41,302 bases of DNA from Vreelandella nanhaiensis (GCF_003990185.1 NZ_RZHF01000022.1:121031-162332), one strand, 5' to 3'. Numbered from the stretch's first letter, positions 1 to 9,607 are shown. Notes: generated by a model from the sequence alone, not told the origin. Translations and numbers: made by a program.

Positions 1-32
1 GTCATTTGCTCTACCAACTGAGCTATCGAGGA
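1..32 (-). tRNA. tRNA-Asn, partial (5' part only)
   Basis: These bases are identical to the 5' half of the complete tRNA-Asn gene that follows, up to the first anticodon-stem bases. The anticodon and 3' half lie outside the window. It is a tandem second copy, transcribed leftwards, probably from the same promoter as its neighbour. The Asn identity is inferred from identity to the complete copy. Confidence 0.85.
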
Positions 33-79
33 ACAATTTTAAGCTATTGTGTTTAAAGCAGAACCAGCACTTGGTGTGT

Positions 80-155
80 TGGCTCCTCGAGCAGGACTCG
101 AACCTGCGACCCAATGATTAACAGTCATTTGCTCTACCAACTGAGCTATCGAGGA
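80..155 (-). tRNA. tRNA-Asn(GTT)
   Basis: Read on the minus strand this is a 76-nt cloverleaf. The acceptor stem is TCCTCGA/TCGAGGA, the D arm contains AGCTCAGTTGGTAGAGC, the anticodon loop is CTGTTAA with anticodon GTT, and the T loop is TTCGAGT. The 3' CCA is encoded. It delivers asparagine to AAC/AAU codons. A second, edge-truncated copy lies about 47 nt downstream, so the two probably form one transcript that is processed into separate tRNAs. Confidence 0.97.
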
Positions 156-175
156 ACTGCTCAAACACGGTGCGT

Positions 176-203
176 AGTATACTGATTGAAACGTTCAGGT
201 CAA
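176..203 (-). promoter_or_regulatory. sigma70 promoter of the tRNA-Asn genes
   Basis: On the minus strand there is a -35 box TTGACC (198-203) and a -10 box TATACT (176-181) with a 16-bp spacer. The predicted start is about 14 nt upstream of the mature tRNA. Near-consensus boxes fit a strong stable-RNA promoter. Confidence 0.8.
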
Positions 204-247
204 GTATCGATTATAGGCGAATGCTAGCACCGGGTTTCCTGTGCCCG

Positions 248-253
248 TATAAT
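248..253 (+). promoter_or_regulatory. candidate -10 box upstream of miaB
   Basis: A perfect TATAAT lies 86 nt before the miaB start. No convincing -35 hexamer sits 16-18 bp upstream, so the promoter may be weak or activator-dependent. It is divergent from the tRNA-Asn promoter. Confidence 0.4.
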
Positions 254-338
254 AGGGTTATTCAAAGGTGGCATAAGCCACTGAACCGACACTTCATTCA
301 TCCCTCGTCCCCCGACGACCCATAGATGACAGGTACCG

Positions 339-1682
339 ATGGCGAAGAAGCTCTTCATCAAAACGCACGGCTGCCAAATGAACGAGTATGACTCCTCCCG
401 AATGGCGGATCTGCTCGGCGAATCCCATCAGCTTGAACTCACCGATAACGAGAAGGAAGCCGACGTTATCCTTCTCAACACGTGCTCGATTCGTGAAAAG
501 GCCCAGGAGAAGGTATTCCATCAGCTAGGGCGCTGGAAAAAGCTTAAAGACGCCAATCCCGACCTGGTGATTGGCGTAGGCGGCTGTGTGGCAAGCCAGG
601 AAGGCGAAGCACTGCGCAAGCGTGCACCTTTTGTGGACATGGTGTTTGGTCCACAGACCCTGCACCGCGTGCCCTCCATGCTGGATGCGCGGCGCAGCAA
701 CCAGATTGCGGCAGTGGATGTCACCTTCCCGGAAATCGAGAAGTTTGACCACCTGCCCCAGCCAAAATCGGACGGCGCAACGGCGTTTGTGTCGGTCATG
801 GAAGGTTGTTCCAAGTACTGCACCTTCTGCGTAGTGCCCTACACGCGTGGTGAAGAAGTCTCACGTCCGTTTGAAAAGGTCATGGATGAGGTCATCCATC
901 TGGCCGATCAGGGCGTACGCGAAATCAACCTGCTGGGCCAGAACGTTAACGCCTACCGGGGTGATAACGAGGATGGCGATGAAATCGACCTCGCCGAGCT
1001 AATCGCCTGTATAGCCGCCGTAGATGGTATCGATCGCATACGCTTTACCACCTCGCATCCGGTCGAGTTTACCGACAGCCTGATTGATGCGTTTGCTGAT
1101 ATCCCCGAGCTTGTCAGCCATTTGCACTTGCCGGTTCAATCGGGCTCTGATCGCATTCTGAGCGCCATGAAGCGCGGTCATACGGCACAAGAGTATATCG
1201 AGAAGATGGAGCGTATTCGCGCCAACCGCCCGGATATCAGCTTCTCTTCTGATTTCATTATTGGCTTCCCCGGTGAAACCGAAGAAGATTTTGAAGCCAC
1301 GATGGATCTTATCCACCGGATCGGCTTCGATCACTCCTTCAGCTTTGTGTACTCGGCCCGCCCCGGCACGCCAGCGGCCTCGCTGCCGGATGAGACCCCC
1401 GAAAGCGTCAAGAAACAGCGCTTGGCGATTCTACAGGACCGTATCCTGCAGAACGTGGCTCAAATCAGCCGACGTATGGTGGGCAGCACCCAGCGCATTC
1501 TGGTGACCGGCTTCTCGCCCAAGGACCCCGGCCAGCTTTCAGGACGCACCGAAAATAACCGGGTGGTCAACTTCCGTGCAGCCAATCCTACTGAGCTGAT
1601 TGGCTACTTCGTGGATGTCGAAATTACCGAAGCGTTCCCCAACTCGCTGCGCGGTGAACTGGCGTCATCAGAGCGTTATTGA
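339..1682 (+). CDS. miaB: tRNA-2-methylthio-N6-isopentenyladenosine methylthiotransferase MiaB
   Basis: Radical-SAM enzyme that adds the 2-methylthio group to i6A37 in tRNAs reading UNN codons. The 447-residue protein has the UPF0004 domain with cluster cysteines C12, C49 and C83. The radical-SAM CxxxCxxC motif is at C157, C161 and C164, the same positions as in E. coli MiaB, and a C-terminal TRAM domain covers about 375-440. The start gives [17 protein letters not shown], which matches the family N-terminus. It heads the conserved miaB-phoH-ybeY-corC-lnt order, with an 87-nt gap before phoH that holds a GC-rich hairpin. Confidence 0.97.
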   Translation: MAKKLFIKTHGCQMNEYDSSRMADLLGESHQLELTDNEKEADVILLNTCSIREKAQEKVFHQLGRWKKLKDANPDLVIGVGGCVASQEGEALRKRAPFVDMVFGPQTLHRVPSMLDARRSNQIAAVDVTFPEIEKFDHLPQPKSDGATAFVSVMEGCSKYCTFCVVPYTRGEEVSRPFEKVMDEVIHLADQGVREINLLGQNVNAYRGDNEDGDEIDLAELIACIAAVDGIDRIRFTTSHPVEFTDSLIDAFADIPELVSHLHLPVQSGSDRILSAMKRGHTAQEYIEKMERIRANRPDISFSSDFIIGFPGETEEDFEATMDLIHRIGFDHSFSFVYSARPGTPAASLPDETPESVKKQRLAILQDRILQNVAQISRRMVGSTQRILVTGFSPKDPGQLSGRTENNRVVNFRAANPTELIGYFVDVEITEAFPNSLRGELASSERY

Positions 1683-1704
1683 ACACTCTCTTATCTTAGG
1701 TAAT

Positions 1705-1726
1705 TGCCCCGCCCCCTATCGGGGCA
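1705..1726 (+). other. GC-rich hairpin between miaB and phoH
   Basis: TGCCCCG (1705-1711) pairs with CGGGGCA (1720-1726) around an 8-nt loop. There is no T-run after it, so it is not a canonical intrinsic terminator. It could be a weak attenuator or an mRNA processing boundary. Confidence 0.45.
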
Positions 1727-1769
1727 GTAAGCTGAGACCTACATACATCAACTGACGGGTTTCCTACTC

Positions 1770-2849
1770 TTGAGCCAACCATCATCTCAGGCCAATCGCA
1801 TCATTACCCTAAGCCTTGAACCCAATGATCCGCAGCGTCTTGCGAGTCTTTGCGGCCAGCAGGACGAGCACTTGAAGTTGATTGAAAGCCGTTTGGATGT
1901 GACGTTGCGCAACCGGGGCAACATGTTCCAGCTGGCCGGCGCTGCCAACCGTATCAAAGCGGCAGCCAATGTACTGGAACATCTTTACCGGGAAACCGCA
2001 GCAAGCGAGCTTTCCGCTGACACCGTGCACCTGTTCCTTCAGGAGTCTGGTCTGGAAGCGCTGGAAGAAGAAGAGGATGGCGAAGGCGGCAGCGATGAAG
2101 TGATCATGCGCACGCCGCGTACCATGATCAAGCCACGCGGCCTGAATCAGCAGCGCTACGTTACCAGCATTCGCGAGCACGATATCAATTTCGGTATTGG
2201 GCCGGCGGGTACCGGTAAGACCTACCTTGCCGTGGCCGCTGCCGTTGAGGCGCTCAACCAGCAGGAAGTACGCCGCATTCTTCTGGTACGCCCGGCGGTA
2301 GAAGCGGGTGAAAAGCTTGGCTTTTTGCCGGGGGATCTGGCCCAGAAGATCGACCCCTACCTGCGTCCGCTGTATGACGCGTTATACGAGATGATCGGCT
2401 TTGAACAGGTTGCCAAACTGATCGAGCGCCAGGTGATTGAGATAGCGCCGCTTGCGTATATGCGTGGCCGCACGTTGAATAACTCCTACATCATTCTTGA
2501 TGAGAGCCAAAACACCACGCCGGAGCAGATGAAGATGTTCTTGACCCGGATTGGCTTTGGCTCAACTGCTGTGATTACCGGTGACATCACTCAGGTGGAT
2601 TTACCCCGCGGGCAGCGTTCAGGCTTATCCCAGGTGCTGGACGTCCTTAAGGAAACACCGGGAATCGGAGTGACTCACTTTGCCGCCAAAGACGTAGTAC
2701 GCCACCCCTTGGTGCAGCGCATTATCGAAGCGTATGACGAATTTGAGTCGCAGCAGGAAGTAGAAGAGCGCGCCCGCCGTGAGGCACGCCAGCAGGAACG
2801 TGAAGCGCGCCTGCAGGCCCAGGAGCGTTTTGGAGATGCATCGCGATGA
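1770..2849 (+). CDS. ybeZ: PhoH-like ATPase YbeZ
   Basis: PhoH-family P-loop ATPase. In gammaproteobacteria it partners YbeY and is linked to RNA metabolism and ribosome maturation. The 359-residue protein has an N-terminal KH-like region (about 10-75), an acidic linker (about 98-110), Walker A GPAGTGKT at 144-151 and Walker B ending in DESQ at 244-247. The C-terminal 30 residues are charged and helical (many E/R/Q). The start is TTG, because no ATG fits the conserved N-terminus. Its end overlaps ybeY by 4 nt (ATGA), so the two are translationally coupled. Confidence 0.95.
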   Translation: MSQPSSQANRIITLSLEPNDPQRLASLCGQQDEHLKLIESRLDVTLRNRGNMFQLAGAANRIKAAANVLEHLYRETAASELSADTVHLFLQESGLEALEEEEDGEGGSDEVIMRTPRTMIKPRGLNQQRYVTSIREHDINFGIGPAGTGKTYLAVAAAVEALNQQEVRRILLVRPAVEAGEKLGFLPGDLAQKIDPYLRPLYDALYEMIGFEQVAKLIERQVIEIAPLAYMRGRTLNNSYIILDESQNTTPEQMKMFLTRIGFGSTAVITGDITQVDLPRGQRSGLSQVLDVLKETPGIGVTHFAAKDVVRHPLVQRIIEAYDEFESQQEVEERARREARQQEREARLQAQERFGDASR

Positions 2850-3307
2850 CTGATATCGTGATTGACCGTCAGGCAGCGATTGATGAACCCTTGCTGCCAA
2901 CACTTGAACAGCTCACCCAATGGGTGGGCTGTGTGTTTTCTCATCACCCTGACGATGAGCGCGAGGAGCTTACCATTCGTTTTGTAGACGAAGAGGAAAG
3001 CCAGACACTCAACCGTGATTATCGCGGTAAAGACAAGCCGACCAACGTGCTGTCATTTCCGTTTGAAAACCCGCCTGGCATTACGCTCCCCCTTTTGGGT
3101 GACCTGATTATTTGTCACGCGGTGGTGGCAAGAGAGGCCGACGAGCAGCAAAAGCCGTTGATTCAACACTATGCCCACATGGTCGTTCACGGCACATTGC
3201 ATTTAATGGGCTATGACCATATTGACGACCAGGAAGCAGAAGAGATGGAGCAGCTTGAGCGACAACTGCTGGCTGAGCTTGATATTCCTGATCCTTATCA
3301 TATTTGA
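2846..3307 (+). CDS. ybeY: endoribonuclease YbeY
   Basis: Zinc-dependent single-strand endoribonuclease acting in 16S rRNA 3' maturation and ribosome quality control. The 153-residue protein carries the family signature HGxxHxxGxDH with zinc ligands H115, H119 and H125, one residue offset from E. coli H114/H118/H124. The start codon overlaps the stop of the preceding phoH-like gene (ATGA), so expression is coupled. It is followed by a 145-nt gap before corC. Confidence 0.96.
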   Translation: MTDIVIDRQAAIDEPLLPTLEQLTQWVGCVFSHHPDDEREELTIRFVDEEESQTLNRDYRGKDKPTNVLSFPFENPPGITLPLLGDLIICHAVVAREADEQQKPLIQHYAHMVVHGTLHLMGYDHIDDQEAEEMEQLERQLLAELDIPDPYHI

Positions 3308-3452
3308 TCCAAAAGCCGTTACATTGACACCGCGCGGCTGGTATAACGCTCCGTGTCAGTAATAAAACCTGTCAGCGATAAAACGTCTGCTGGTGAACTG
3401 TTTTTATGTACATGAAGACACCTGCTTGCCCTGTAAACAAGAGATTTGACGC

Positions 3453-4337
3453 ATGAGCGAAGACCGATCGAGCAATCCCAATCAAAAATCCTGGCTCGAG
3501 AAACTCTTTGGCGCCCTAACCGGAGACTCCGACGAACCCAGCTCACGCGATGAGCTGATGACGTTTTTACGCCATACGGCAGGAAAATTGAAGCTGGATC
3601 AGGACGCCATCATGATCATCGAAGGCGCGCTTGAAATCAGCGACCAGCAGGTGCGGGAAGTGCTGATCCCTCGCTCCCAAGTCTCAGCGATTGCCATTGA
3701 TCAGACAAGCGACGGCTATTTACCTCTTATTCAGGAAACCGGCCACTCCCGCTACCCGGTCATCGGGGAAAACCTGGATGATATAAAAGGCATTCTGCTG
3801 GTCAAGGACTTGCTTCCGCTGCTCTCCCAAACTCAGGAGAGCCGGGATGCCTTCAAGCTTGAAGACGTGCTGCGCCCGGCCATGTTCATCCCTGAATCCA
3901 AACGCCTGAACAGCCTGCTCAAGGAATTCCGCGACACCCATAATCACATGGCAATTGTGGTGGATGAGTACGGTGGCACGGCAGGTATTATCACCATTGA
4001 AGATATTCTTGAGCAGATCGTCGGCGATATAGAAGATGAGCACGACACTGACGAAGAAGACGATATCCGCACGCTGGAAAACGGCCACTTTGCCATTCGC
4101 GCTCTCACGCCTATTGAAGACTTCAATGAGCGTTTTGGCACTGAATTCTCCGATGACGAATTCGACACGGTGGGGGGCCTTGTAATGCAGCAGTTTGGCC
4201 ATCTGCCCGGGCGTGGAGAGCATACCCGCTTTGGCGGCTGGCGCTTTGTTGTCCTCAACGCTGATAATCGGCGTATCCGTCTTTTAGAAGCCTCTCGTGA
4301 CAGCGACGTTGATACCGACGAGCACGCTAGCGACTAG
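3453..4337 (+). CDS. corC: CorC/YbeX: CBS-domain magnesium/cobalt efflux protein
   Basis: Cytosolic CBS-pair protein of the CorC/HlyC family, tied to Mg2+/Co2+ homeostasis and, in E. coli, to ribosome metabolism. The 294-residue protein has an N-terminal region rich in polar residues (1-45), two CBS motifs (about 70-190, including the typical VVDEYGGTAGIITIEDILEQ) and a CorC_HlyC domain (about 205-285), with an acidic tail. There are no membrane spans, as expected for the short YbeX type. It lies between ybeY and lnt as in E. coli. Confidence 0.95.
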   Translation: MSEDRSSNPNQKSWLEKLFGALTGDSDEPSSRDELMTFLRHTAGKLKLDQDAIMIIEGALEISDQQVREVLIPRSQVSAIAIDQTSDGYLPLIQETGHSRYPVIGENLDDIKGILLVKDLLPLLSQTQESRDAFKLEDVLRPAMFIPESKRLNSLLKEFRDTHNHMAIVVDEYGGTAGIITIEDILEQIVGDIEDEHDTDEEDDIRTLENGHFAIRALTPIEDFNERFGTEFSDDEFDTVGGLVMQQFGHLPGRGEHTRFGGWRFVVLNADNRRIRLLEASRDSDVDTDEHASD

Positions 4338-4367
4338 CCTGGCTATCTTTGCCCTGGCTATCTTTGC
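4338..4367. repeat. 15-bp perfect tandem duplication
   Basis: The unit CCTGGCTATCTTTGC occurs twice head to tail directly after the corC stop codon. It looks like a slippage duplication and has no coding role. Confidence 0.85.
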
Positions 4368-4397
4368 CGACCAATGACTTGCTAATAGGATATCGCC

Positions 4398-5870
4398 ATG
4401 GGGCCGACACCCGCTTTCATGCTTCAACTGCTGCTTGCCCTTGTGGCGGGCGGCTTTACCACGCTAACCGCCTCGCCATTTGAGCTCTGGTGGCTGGGCC
4501 CTGTCGCGATTGCCCTGATGTATGTGGGCCTGCACACCTTAACGCCTGCCCAGGCCGCACTGAAAGGCTGGTTTTATGGGGCTGCGCTGTTTGCCAGTGG
4601 TACCTCTTGGGTATACGTCTCGATTCACGACTATGGCTATACCGGCGTGCCTCTGGCAGTCTTTCTGACTGCTCTGTTTATCGCAGTGCTGGCGCTCTTT
4701 TATGCAGGCACCTTGTGGCTTTACCGACGGTTTGTGGGTGCGCGGCTTGCGCTATTAACCTTTGCAGGTGCTTGGGTGCTGGGTGAAGTCTTGCGCACCT
4801 ACCTGTTCACCGGCTTTCCCTGGCTATTGATGGGCTCAGGCTACGTCGATTCACCGCTGGCTGGCTGGGCGCCCATTGGCGGCGTTTACCTGCTTTCCCT
4901 ATGGGTAGTACTCAGTGGCACTTTGGGGGCGGAGCTTGTTCTGCGTCGCCAGTGGTGGGCAGCGGCTCCCCTTGCCGCCATCTGGCTTATTCCGCTTGCC
5001 CTGCCCCACCAGTGGGCGACCCCTGCCAGTGAGCCCACCCGGGTCGCGCTTCTTCAAGGTAACCTGCCCCAGCTTTTAAAATGGACACCCGAAGGGCAGC
5101 GCACTGCCGCCAATACCTATAGCCGTCTGACCGCTGCAGTGGCTGACGATGCAGATATCATCATCTGGCCAGAAACCGCCCTACCGATGATGGAAGCCCA
5201 GGCCCGCCCTGTGTTAGAACGCGTGCAGGCCAATCTGCCTCCCGGCGTGGCGCTATTAACCGGCATCGTTCAACTGGATGAGGCAAGCCAGTATTACAAC
5301 AGCGTGGTTGGCGTAGGTAACGTTGACGGCAGCTATCAAAAAGAGCATCTGGTGCCCTTTGGTGAATATTTGCCGCTTGAAAGCATGCTGCGCGGGGCGA
5401 TCGACTTTTTCGACCTGCCCATGTCGAGCTTTACCAAAGGCGCCTCCGAGCAGTCGCCGATGCAAGCGGCAGGTATAAGCTTTGGCAATGCGATCTGCTA
5501 TGAGATTATCTACTCGCAGTTAGTCGCACGCCGTGCGCAAGAAAGTGATGTGCTGCTCACTGTCTCTAACGACACCTGGTTTGGCGCCTCCATTGGACCC
5601 CATCAGCACCTGCAAATGGCAAGATTAAGAGCGCTGGAAAATGGCCGCTATGTGATACGCGCTACCAGCAACGGCATCACCGCCATCATCGACGACCAGG
5701 GAAGCATTGTGGCCCGTGCCCCGCAGTTTGAGACGACAGCTCTGGTAGGCGAATTTTACGCCATGGAAGGGCTGACGCCTTTCACCCGTACCGGCAACTG
5801 GCCCGCATGGTTATTAGCGGCTCTCATGGTACTGCCAGGTCTCCGCTTGACACGTTGTCGCGGTGAGTAG
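4398..5870 (+). CDS. lnt: apolipoprotein N-acyltransferase Lnt
   Basis: Inner-membrane enzyme that adds the third acyl chain to the N-terminal cysteine of lipoproteins. The 490-residue protein has an N-terminal multi-span membrane part (about 5-205) and a periplasmic nitrilase-type domain. The catalytic triad is visible as E259 (IIWPETALP), K315 (YQKEHLVPFGEYLP) and C367 (NAICYEIIY), and a last membrane helix lies near 465-485. A weak ribosome site AGGAT precedes the ATG. Its position after corC is conserved. Confidence 0.96.
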   Translation: MGPTPAFMLQLLLALVAGGFTTLTASPFELWWLGPVAIALMYVGLHTLTPAQAALKGWFYGAALFASGTSWVYVSIHDYGYTGVPLAVFLTALFIAVLALFYAGTLWLYRRFVGARLALLTFAGAWVLGEVLRTYLFTGFPWLLMGSGYVDSPLAGWAPIGGVYLLSLWVVLSGTLGAELVLRRQWWAAAPLAAIWLIPLALPHQWATPASEPTRVALLQGNLPQLLKWTPEGQRTAANTYSRLTAAVADDADIIIWPETALPMMEAQARPVLERVQANLPPGVALLTGIVQLDEASQYYNSVVGVGNVDGSYQKEHLVPFGEYLPLESMLRGAIDFFDLPMSSFTKGASEQSPMQAAGISFGNAICYEIIYSQLVARRAQESDVLLTVSNDTWFGASIGPHQHLQMARLRALENGRYVIRATSNGITAIIDDQGSIVARAPQFETTALVGEFYAMEGLTPFTRTGNWPAWLLAALMVLPGLRLTRCRGE

Positions 5871-5890
5871 GCGGTGCCTCAGGCTAGCGC

Positions 5891-5896
5891 TATAAT
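5891..5896 (+). promoter_or_regulatory. -10 box for the small secreted protein gene
   Basis: Perfect TATAAT, 41 nt upstream of the next ATG. The -35 region is not recognisable, since a TTGACA further upstream (5847-5852) is too far away. The gene after lnt may therefore be transcribed on its own. Confidence 0.45.
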
Positions 5897-5936
5897 AGCC
5901 TTCTTTAACCTATTCAATCAGGCTGAGGGTAACGCC

Positions 5937-6275
5937 ATGCTCAAATCACGCCCCTTTATTCTGCTGGTTATTCTGCCGTTGGCGCTTGTGGTGGTTCTGG
6001 CGGGCGCTATATTTGGCGGCCAAGCCATGTCGGATAGCCGTGTGGATGATGACATTCAGCGTGCCCTGGCCAAGAAGCTTGATACGTCTAGTGAGATCGA
6101 GCTTTCGCAGCTACAAGAAGTGCAGTATGGCTATGGTATCTGCGGCCTATACCGTACGGTCTCCTCGGAAAGCGGCTATGCATCATTCTTCTACGATAAG
6201 GACAGCGAGAATATCGAGCTGGATATCAACTCGCGGCTGTACAAGTCGCGCTGTGGCCTATCATCCGTTTGCTAA
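5937..6275 (+). CDS. hypothetical protein with N-terminal signal peptide or anchor
   Basis: Not recognised. I chose the ATG at 5937 because GAGGGT precedes it at good spacing and the protein then starts with a basic stretch and a hydrophobic segment (about 7-27, IVLPLALVV-like), a signal peptide or membrane anchor. An upstream in-frame ATG would place the TATAAT box inside the gene. The mature part (about 85 residues) is polar, contains cysteines at the GICGLYR and SRCGLSSVC motifs and ends in Cys, which suggests a disulfide in the periplasm. A strong bidirectional terminator follows. Confidence 0.75.
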   Translation: MLKSRPFILLVILPLALVVVLAGAIFGGQAMSDSRVDDDIQRALAKKLDTSSEIELSQLQEVQYGYGICGLYRTVSSESGYASFFYDKDSENIELDINSRLYKSRCGLSSVC

Positions 6276-6308
6276 ACCGCCTCCTGTCTTGCTTTAAATA
6301 GTGCCATC

Positions 6309-6345
6309 AAAAAAGGGGCGACTGCTTTGCAGTCGCCCCTTTTTT
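6309..6345. terminator. bidirectional intrinsic terminator
   Basis: The 11-bp perfect stem GGGGCGACTGC/GCAGTCGCCCC (6315-6325, 6329-6339) has a TTT loop, six A's upstream and six T's downstream. It can end both the plus-strand gene before it and the minus-strand SCO gene that converges on it. Confidence 0.93.
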
Positions 6346-6371
6346 ATTTACCGCTTATGCCCTATTGAACG

Positions 6372-6950
6372 CTAGCCCTTGGCTACCAGCCGCTTGATAT
6401 CGGCTTCAACATCAGACACCGGGTGGCTATCGCGTACCAGGAATTGCGCCTGACCTTCCCGATCAAAGGCGAAAACAGCGCTTGAGTGATTTACTAGGTA
6501 GTCGCCATTCTCATTCGCCTCGCTATATTCGTACGCTACCCGATAACGGTTGGTAACGGCATCAATTTCCGCTTTATCGCCGGTCAACCCCACAAACTCG
6601 GGGCCAAAGGCATGGGTATAGCGCTTTAACACCTCAGGCGTATCGCGGCTTGGGTCGACCGAAATAAACAGTACCTGAATCTCATCACGTGTTTCTTCAT
6701 CCAGCTTTCTGATCGCATCGCCGAGTCTTGCCAGCGTAATCGGGCATACATCAGGGCAAAAGGTGTAGCCAAAATAAACGAGGGTTACTTTTCCCCGGTA
6801 ATCCTCGCCCTGCACCGCTTCACCCTCTTCATCGGTCAACGAAAAATCAAGCTTAGGCATGATGTCGCCAATATCGGTGGTACGCCAGCTCTGGTCACTG
6901 CAACCTACCAATAAAAGCGTCACTAGCCCCGCGAGCAACAACTTATACAT
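6372..6950 (-). CDS. SCO1/SenC-family copper chaperone lipoprotein
   Basis: Thioredoxin-fold protein that binds copper and helps assemble the CuA centre of cytochrome c oxidase, or acts as a thiol reductase. The 192-residue protein has a lipoprotein signal with lipobox LVGC (C17), the metal-binding motif CPDVC (C65 and C69) and the distant ligand H155 (VNHSS). The ISVDPSRDTP motif of the family is also present. It sits 20 nt downstream of a PCuAC-type chaperone gene on the same strand, so the two probably form one copper-delivery operon. The protein would be anchored at the periplasmic face of a membrane. Confidence 0.95.
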   Translation of the reverse strand: MYKLLLAGLVTLLLVGCSDQSWRTTDIGDIMPKLDFSLTDEEGEAVQGEDYRGKVTLVYFGYTFCPDVCPITLARLGDAIRKLDEETRDEIQVLFISVDPSRDTPEVLKRYTHAFGPEFVGLTGDKAEIDAVTNRYRVAYEYSEANENGDYLVNHSSAVFAFDREGQAQFLVRDSHPVSDVEADIKRLVAKG

Positions 6951-6970
6951 ATTTATTTCCTATCAAGTAC

Positions 6971-7438
6971 TTACATTGATGCAGGAGAGACAACCTCAAA
7001 CGTGACGGGCAGGCGCTGCTCATCGCTAAATTTGAGCACTACGTCAGCCTCATCCCCTTCGCTTAAAGGTGTAGCACGACGTATAAACATCAGGTGATGC
7101 CCTTTAGGGGCAAACTCGATACGCTCGCCGGGGGCAATCTCGATGGATTCGATGGCATGCATATGTGCCATGCCGTTATGCTCCGAGCTTACGTGCATCT
7201 CAACATTTTCAAAGGCGGGGCTTTCAGCGCCCACCAGGGCTACAGCCTCATCGCTTAAGTTTTGCAACTCGAAGTAGCCAGCGCCGGGGGTGTCACCAGG
7301 CAGCAGACTTAATCGGGCGTTGGTGACTTCCAGGCTTTGTGCCTGGGCAACACCCGCCATTAACAGCAGCGTAAGAGCGCTCAACGCCATGCCCTGGCAA
7401 GCTCGGCCAATCAGCACGCCGGGTAAGTTATTCGCCAT
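6971..7438 (-). CDS. periplasmic copper chaperone PCuAC (DUF461)
   Basis: Delivers Cu(I) to cytochrome oxidase CuA, together with SCO. The 155-residue protein has a signal peptide (about 1-33, ending AQA) and the exact family metal motif H82-x10-M93-x21-H115-x-M117. Its first-gene position before the SCO lipoprotein, with a 20-nt gap, supports a joint role. The cytochrome oxidase genes themselves are not in the window. Confidence 0.94.
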   Translation of the reverse strand: MANNLPGVLIGRACQGMALSALTLLLMAGVAQAQSLEVTNARLSLLPGDTPGAGYFELQNLSDEAVALVGAESPAFENVEMHVSSEHNGMAHMHAIESIEIAPGERIEFAPKGHHLMFIRRATPLSEGDEADVVLKFSDEQRLPVTFEVVSPASM

Positions 7439-7633
7439 TACTGAATACTCCTTTCAAAGGGGGATGGCTGCACTAAAGCCGTACAGCCAACGATTACGTC
7501 AAGCCAGCAAGTCGTGCCTTTATGCAGCGTTTATTAAACTTTGGCTACCATAGCCTGATCCCGCGCTTCTACAACCCACCTGCGACATTATGTCAAGCAC
7601 GGGGCATCTACACGCTGTTCAATGATAGGGCCG

Positions 7634-7674
7634 AAAAACGACAAAGCCCTGACTACTGCTAGCCAGGGCTTTGT
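7634..7674 (-). terminator. intrinsic terminator of the PHA operon
   Basis: On the minus strand the 11-bp stem ACAAAGCCCTG/CAGGGCTTTGT has a 12-nt loop and is followed by CGTTTTTC. It lies 34 nt after the phaC stop codon. Confidence 0.8.
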
Positions 7675-7707
7675 CAGGCGCTAATTATCCGTTTCCGTGG
7701 CCACGCA

Positions 7708-9546
7708 TCAGGAAATCTCGCTGAGTACCTCAGGAATAGTCATTTTCACATAGCGCCCAGGGGCCGGTTCAATGATGTCAAGCTTGCCCTGCCCTGGCTT
7801 TCTTGATGGCACCATTTTCTGCGCATCGGCATAACCATTCTGGGTCATCCAGGCTTGCCAGTGCGGCCACCAGGAGCCTTCATTGTACGTGGCATTTTCC
7901 AGCCACGCGTCATGGCTTTCGGGCAGCGCATCATTACTCCAGTAGCCATACTTGTTCTTTTGGGGCGGATTAACAATACCCGCAATATGCCCGGAGCCGC
8001 CCAGCACAAAGGTCACAGGCCCCTTGGGCAGGAGCGCGCCATAGTACGTGCTGTTCCACTTGGCGATATGATCCTCTTTGGTCGACACAAAGTAGCTGGG
8101 CGTTGACACCTTGCGCAGATCAATTTTCACACCATCAAGCTCAATGCCGCCAGGCTCCACCAAACGATTCTCAAGATACATATGACGCAGGTACCAGGCG
8201 TGGGTACCAGCAGGCAAGTTGGTGCCGTCGGTATTCCAGTGGAGCAGATCGAAAGCCGAGGGCATTTCACCCTTTAGATAGTTGTTGATGTAAAACGACC
8301 AGAAAAGATCGTTTTCGCGCAGCAGGTTAAAGGTATACGCCATGGAGCGACCATCCAGATAACCTTTAAGCTGCATGGTTTTCTCAAGCCCTTGCAGCAC
8401 GGATTCGTTCAAAAACACGCCGATATCGCCGGGGTCTCGAAAATCCTGCAACGTGGCCATGTAGGTGACCGATTTGACCCTGCGCGCTTGTCGCGTACCG
8501 GCCAGGTAGGCAACGGTCGAAGCCGCCAGTGTTCCACCTACGCAGTAGCTCACCAGATTAACCGACTTTTCTCCACAGGCGCGCTCAATGGCGTCCATAG
8601 CGCTGATCGGCCCCATCTGCATATAGTCGGCCCAGGTAATATCATGCTGCTCGGGGCCTGGATTGCGCCACGAGATCAAAAACACCGTATGACCTTGATC
8701 AAGCATCCATTTGACCATGGAATTATCTTGGCGCAGATCAAGAATGTAGTACTTGTTAATCCACGGCGGCACGATCAATAGCGGCGTCTTGAAGGTTTTT
8801 TCCGTGCTCGGCGCGTACTGGATAAGCTGAATCAGCTCATTTTCATACACAACCGCGCCGGGGGTAACGGCAACGTTTTCACCGATGCCAAAGGCATTGC
8901 GCTCAGTCATGCACACGTTGATGCCTTCAGCAGAATTTTCAAGGTCTTCACGCAGCCGAGCCAGTCCTTCAACTAGATTCTGCCCGCGGGTTTCAAGCGT
9001 GCGCCGCATGACCTCAGGGTTAGTAGACAAAAAATTGGTGGGCGCCATGGCGCTGACTATCTGGCGGGCATAAAACGCCAAATTGCGCTGTTGAGCGCTG
9101 TCCATGCCTTCAAGACTTTCAACCAGGTCTTCCACTATCTTCGAAAACAGCAGGTACTGCTGCATGATCGACGCATAATGGGGGTCTTGGGTCCAGGCTT
9201 CGTCCTTAAAGCGCCGATCGTTTTTGGAAGGAGTGATCAATGGAGCAACCTGCTCACCCGCCAAAGCACGCATATTCTGCTGCCATAGCAGCCACTGGTC
9301 CTGCAGAAGTCGCATCTGGGTTTGCCACAGCAAGCCCGGGTTTTTCATCAAGGCCTGGGCGCCCGCTTCAAAACTTTTGCGCATATCTTCATGAATCGAG
9401 CCCGCGGCCTCACTAGGTACCATACGCGCCAGCAGGTCCTGCATCAGCCCCTGATACTGGTCGCCAACCTCTTTAAGCTGGGCATCCCATGCCTGCATGT
9501 CTTCATATGACATGGAAGCCGACGACGTTTCCCACGCTGACTGCAT
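7708..9546 (-). CDS. phaC: class I poly(3-hydroxyalkanoate) synthase PhaC
   Basis: Polymerises 3-hydroxyacyl-CoA into storage polyester on the granule surface. The start at 9546 has GGGGAA upstream and gives 612 residues (MQSAWETSS); a longer in-frame extension lacks a ribosome site. The N-terminal PhaC_N domain (about 60-240) precedes an alpha/beta-hydrolase core with nucleophile C335, D492 (KEDHIA) and H520 (GGSGHIAG). The lipase box reads S-Y-C-V-G-G, with Ser where most synthases have Gly. It lies downstream of a phasin gene on the same strand, separated by 95 nt holding a UUCG hairpin. Confidence 0.97.
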   Translation of the reverse strand: MQSAWETSSASMSYEDMQAWDAQLKEVGDQYQGLMQDLLARMVPSEAAGSIHEDMRKSFEAGAQALMKNPGLLWQTQMRLLQDQWLLWQQNMRALAGEQVAPLITPSKNDRRFKDEAWTQDPHYASIMQQYLLFSKIVEDLVESLEGMDSAQQRNLAFYARQIVSAMAPTNFLSTNPEVMRRTLETRGQNLVEGLARLREDLENSAEGINVCMTERNAFGIGENVAVTPGAVVYENELIQLIQYAPSTEKTFKTPLLIVPPWINKYYILDLRQDNSMVKWMLDQGHTVFLISWRNPGPEQHDITWADYMQMGPISAMDAIERACGEKSVNLVSYCVGGTLAASTVAYLAGTRQARRVKSVTYMATLQDFRDPGDIGVFLNESVLQGLEKTMQLKGYLDGRSMAYTFNLLRENDLFWSFYINNYLKGEMPSAFDLLHWNTDGTNLPAGTHAWYLRHMYLENRLVEPGGIELDGVKIDLRKVSTPSYFVSTKEDHIAKWNSTYYGALLPKGPVTFVLGGSGHIAGIVNPPQKNKYGYWSNDALPESHDAWLENATYNEGSWWPHWQAWMTQNGYADAQKMVPSRKPGQGKLDIIEPAPGRYVKMTIPEVLSEIS

Positions 9547-9607
9547 ACTTGTTCCCCTTACGCTTAGCGCTGCACAGGCCTCGCGTATCATCAAGACAAT
9601 AAGCGAA

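Noticed and set aside
3324..3347. TTGACA followed by TATAAC upstream of corC
   Set aside because: The spacer is only 12 bp, too short for sigma70.
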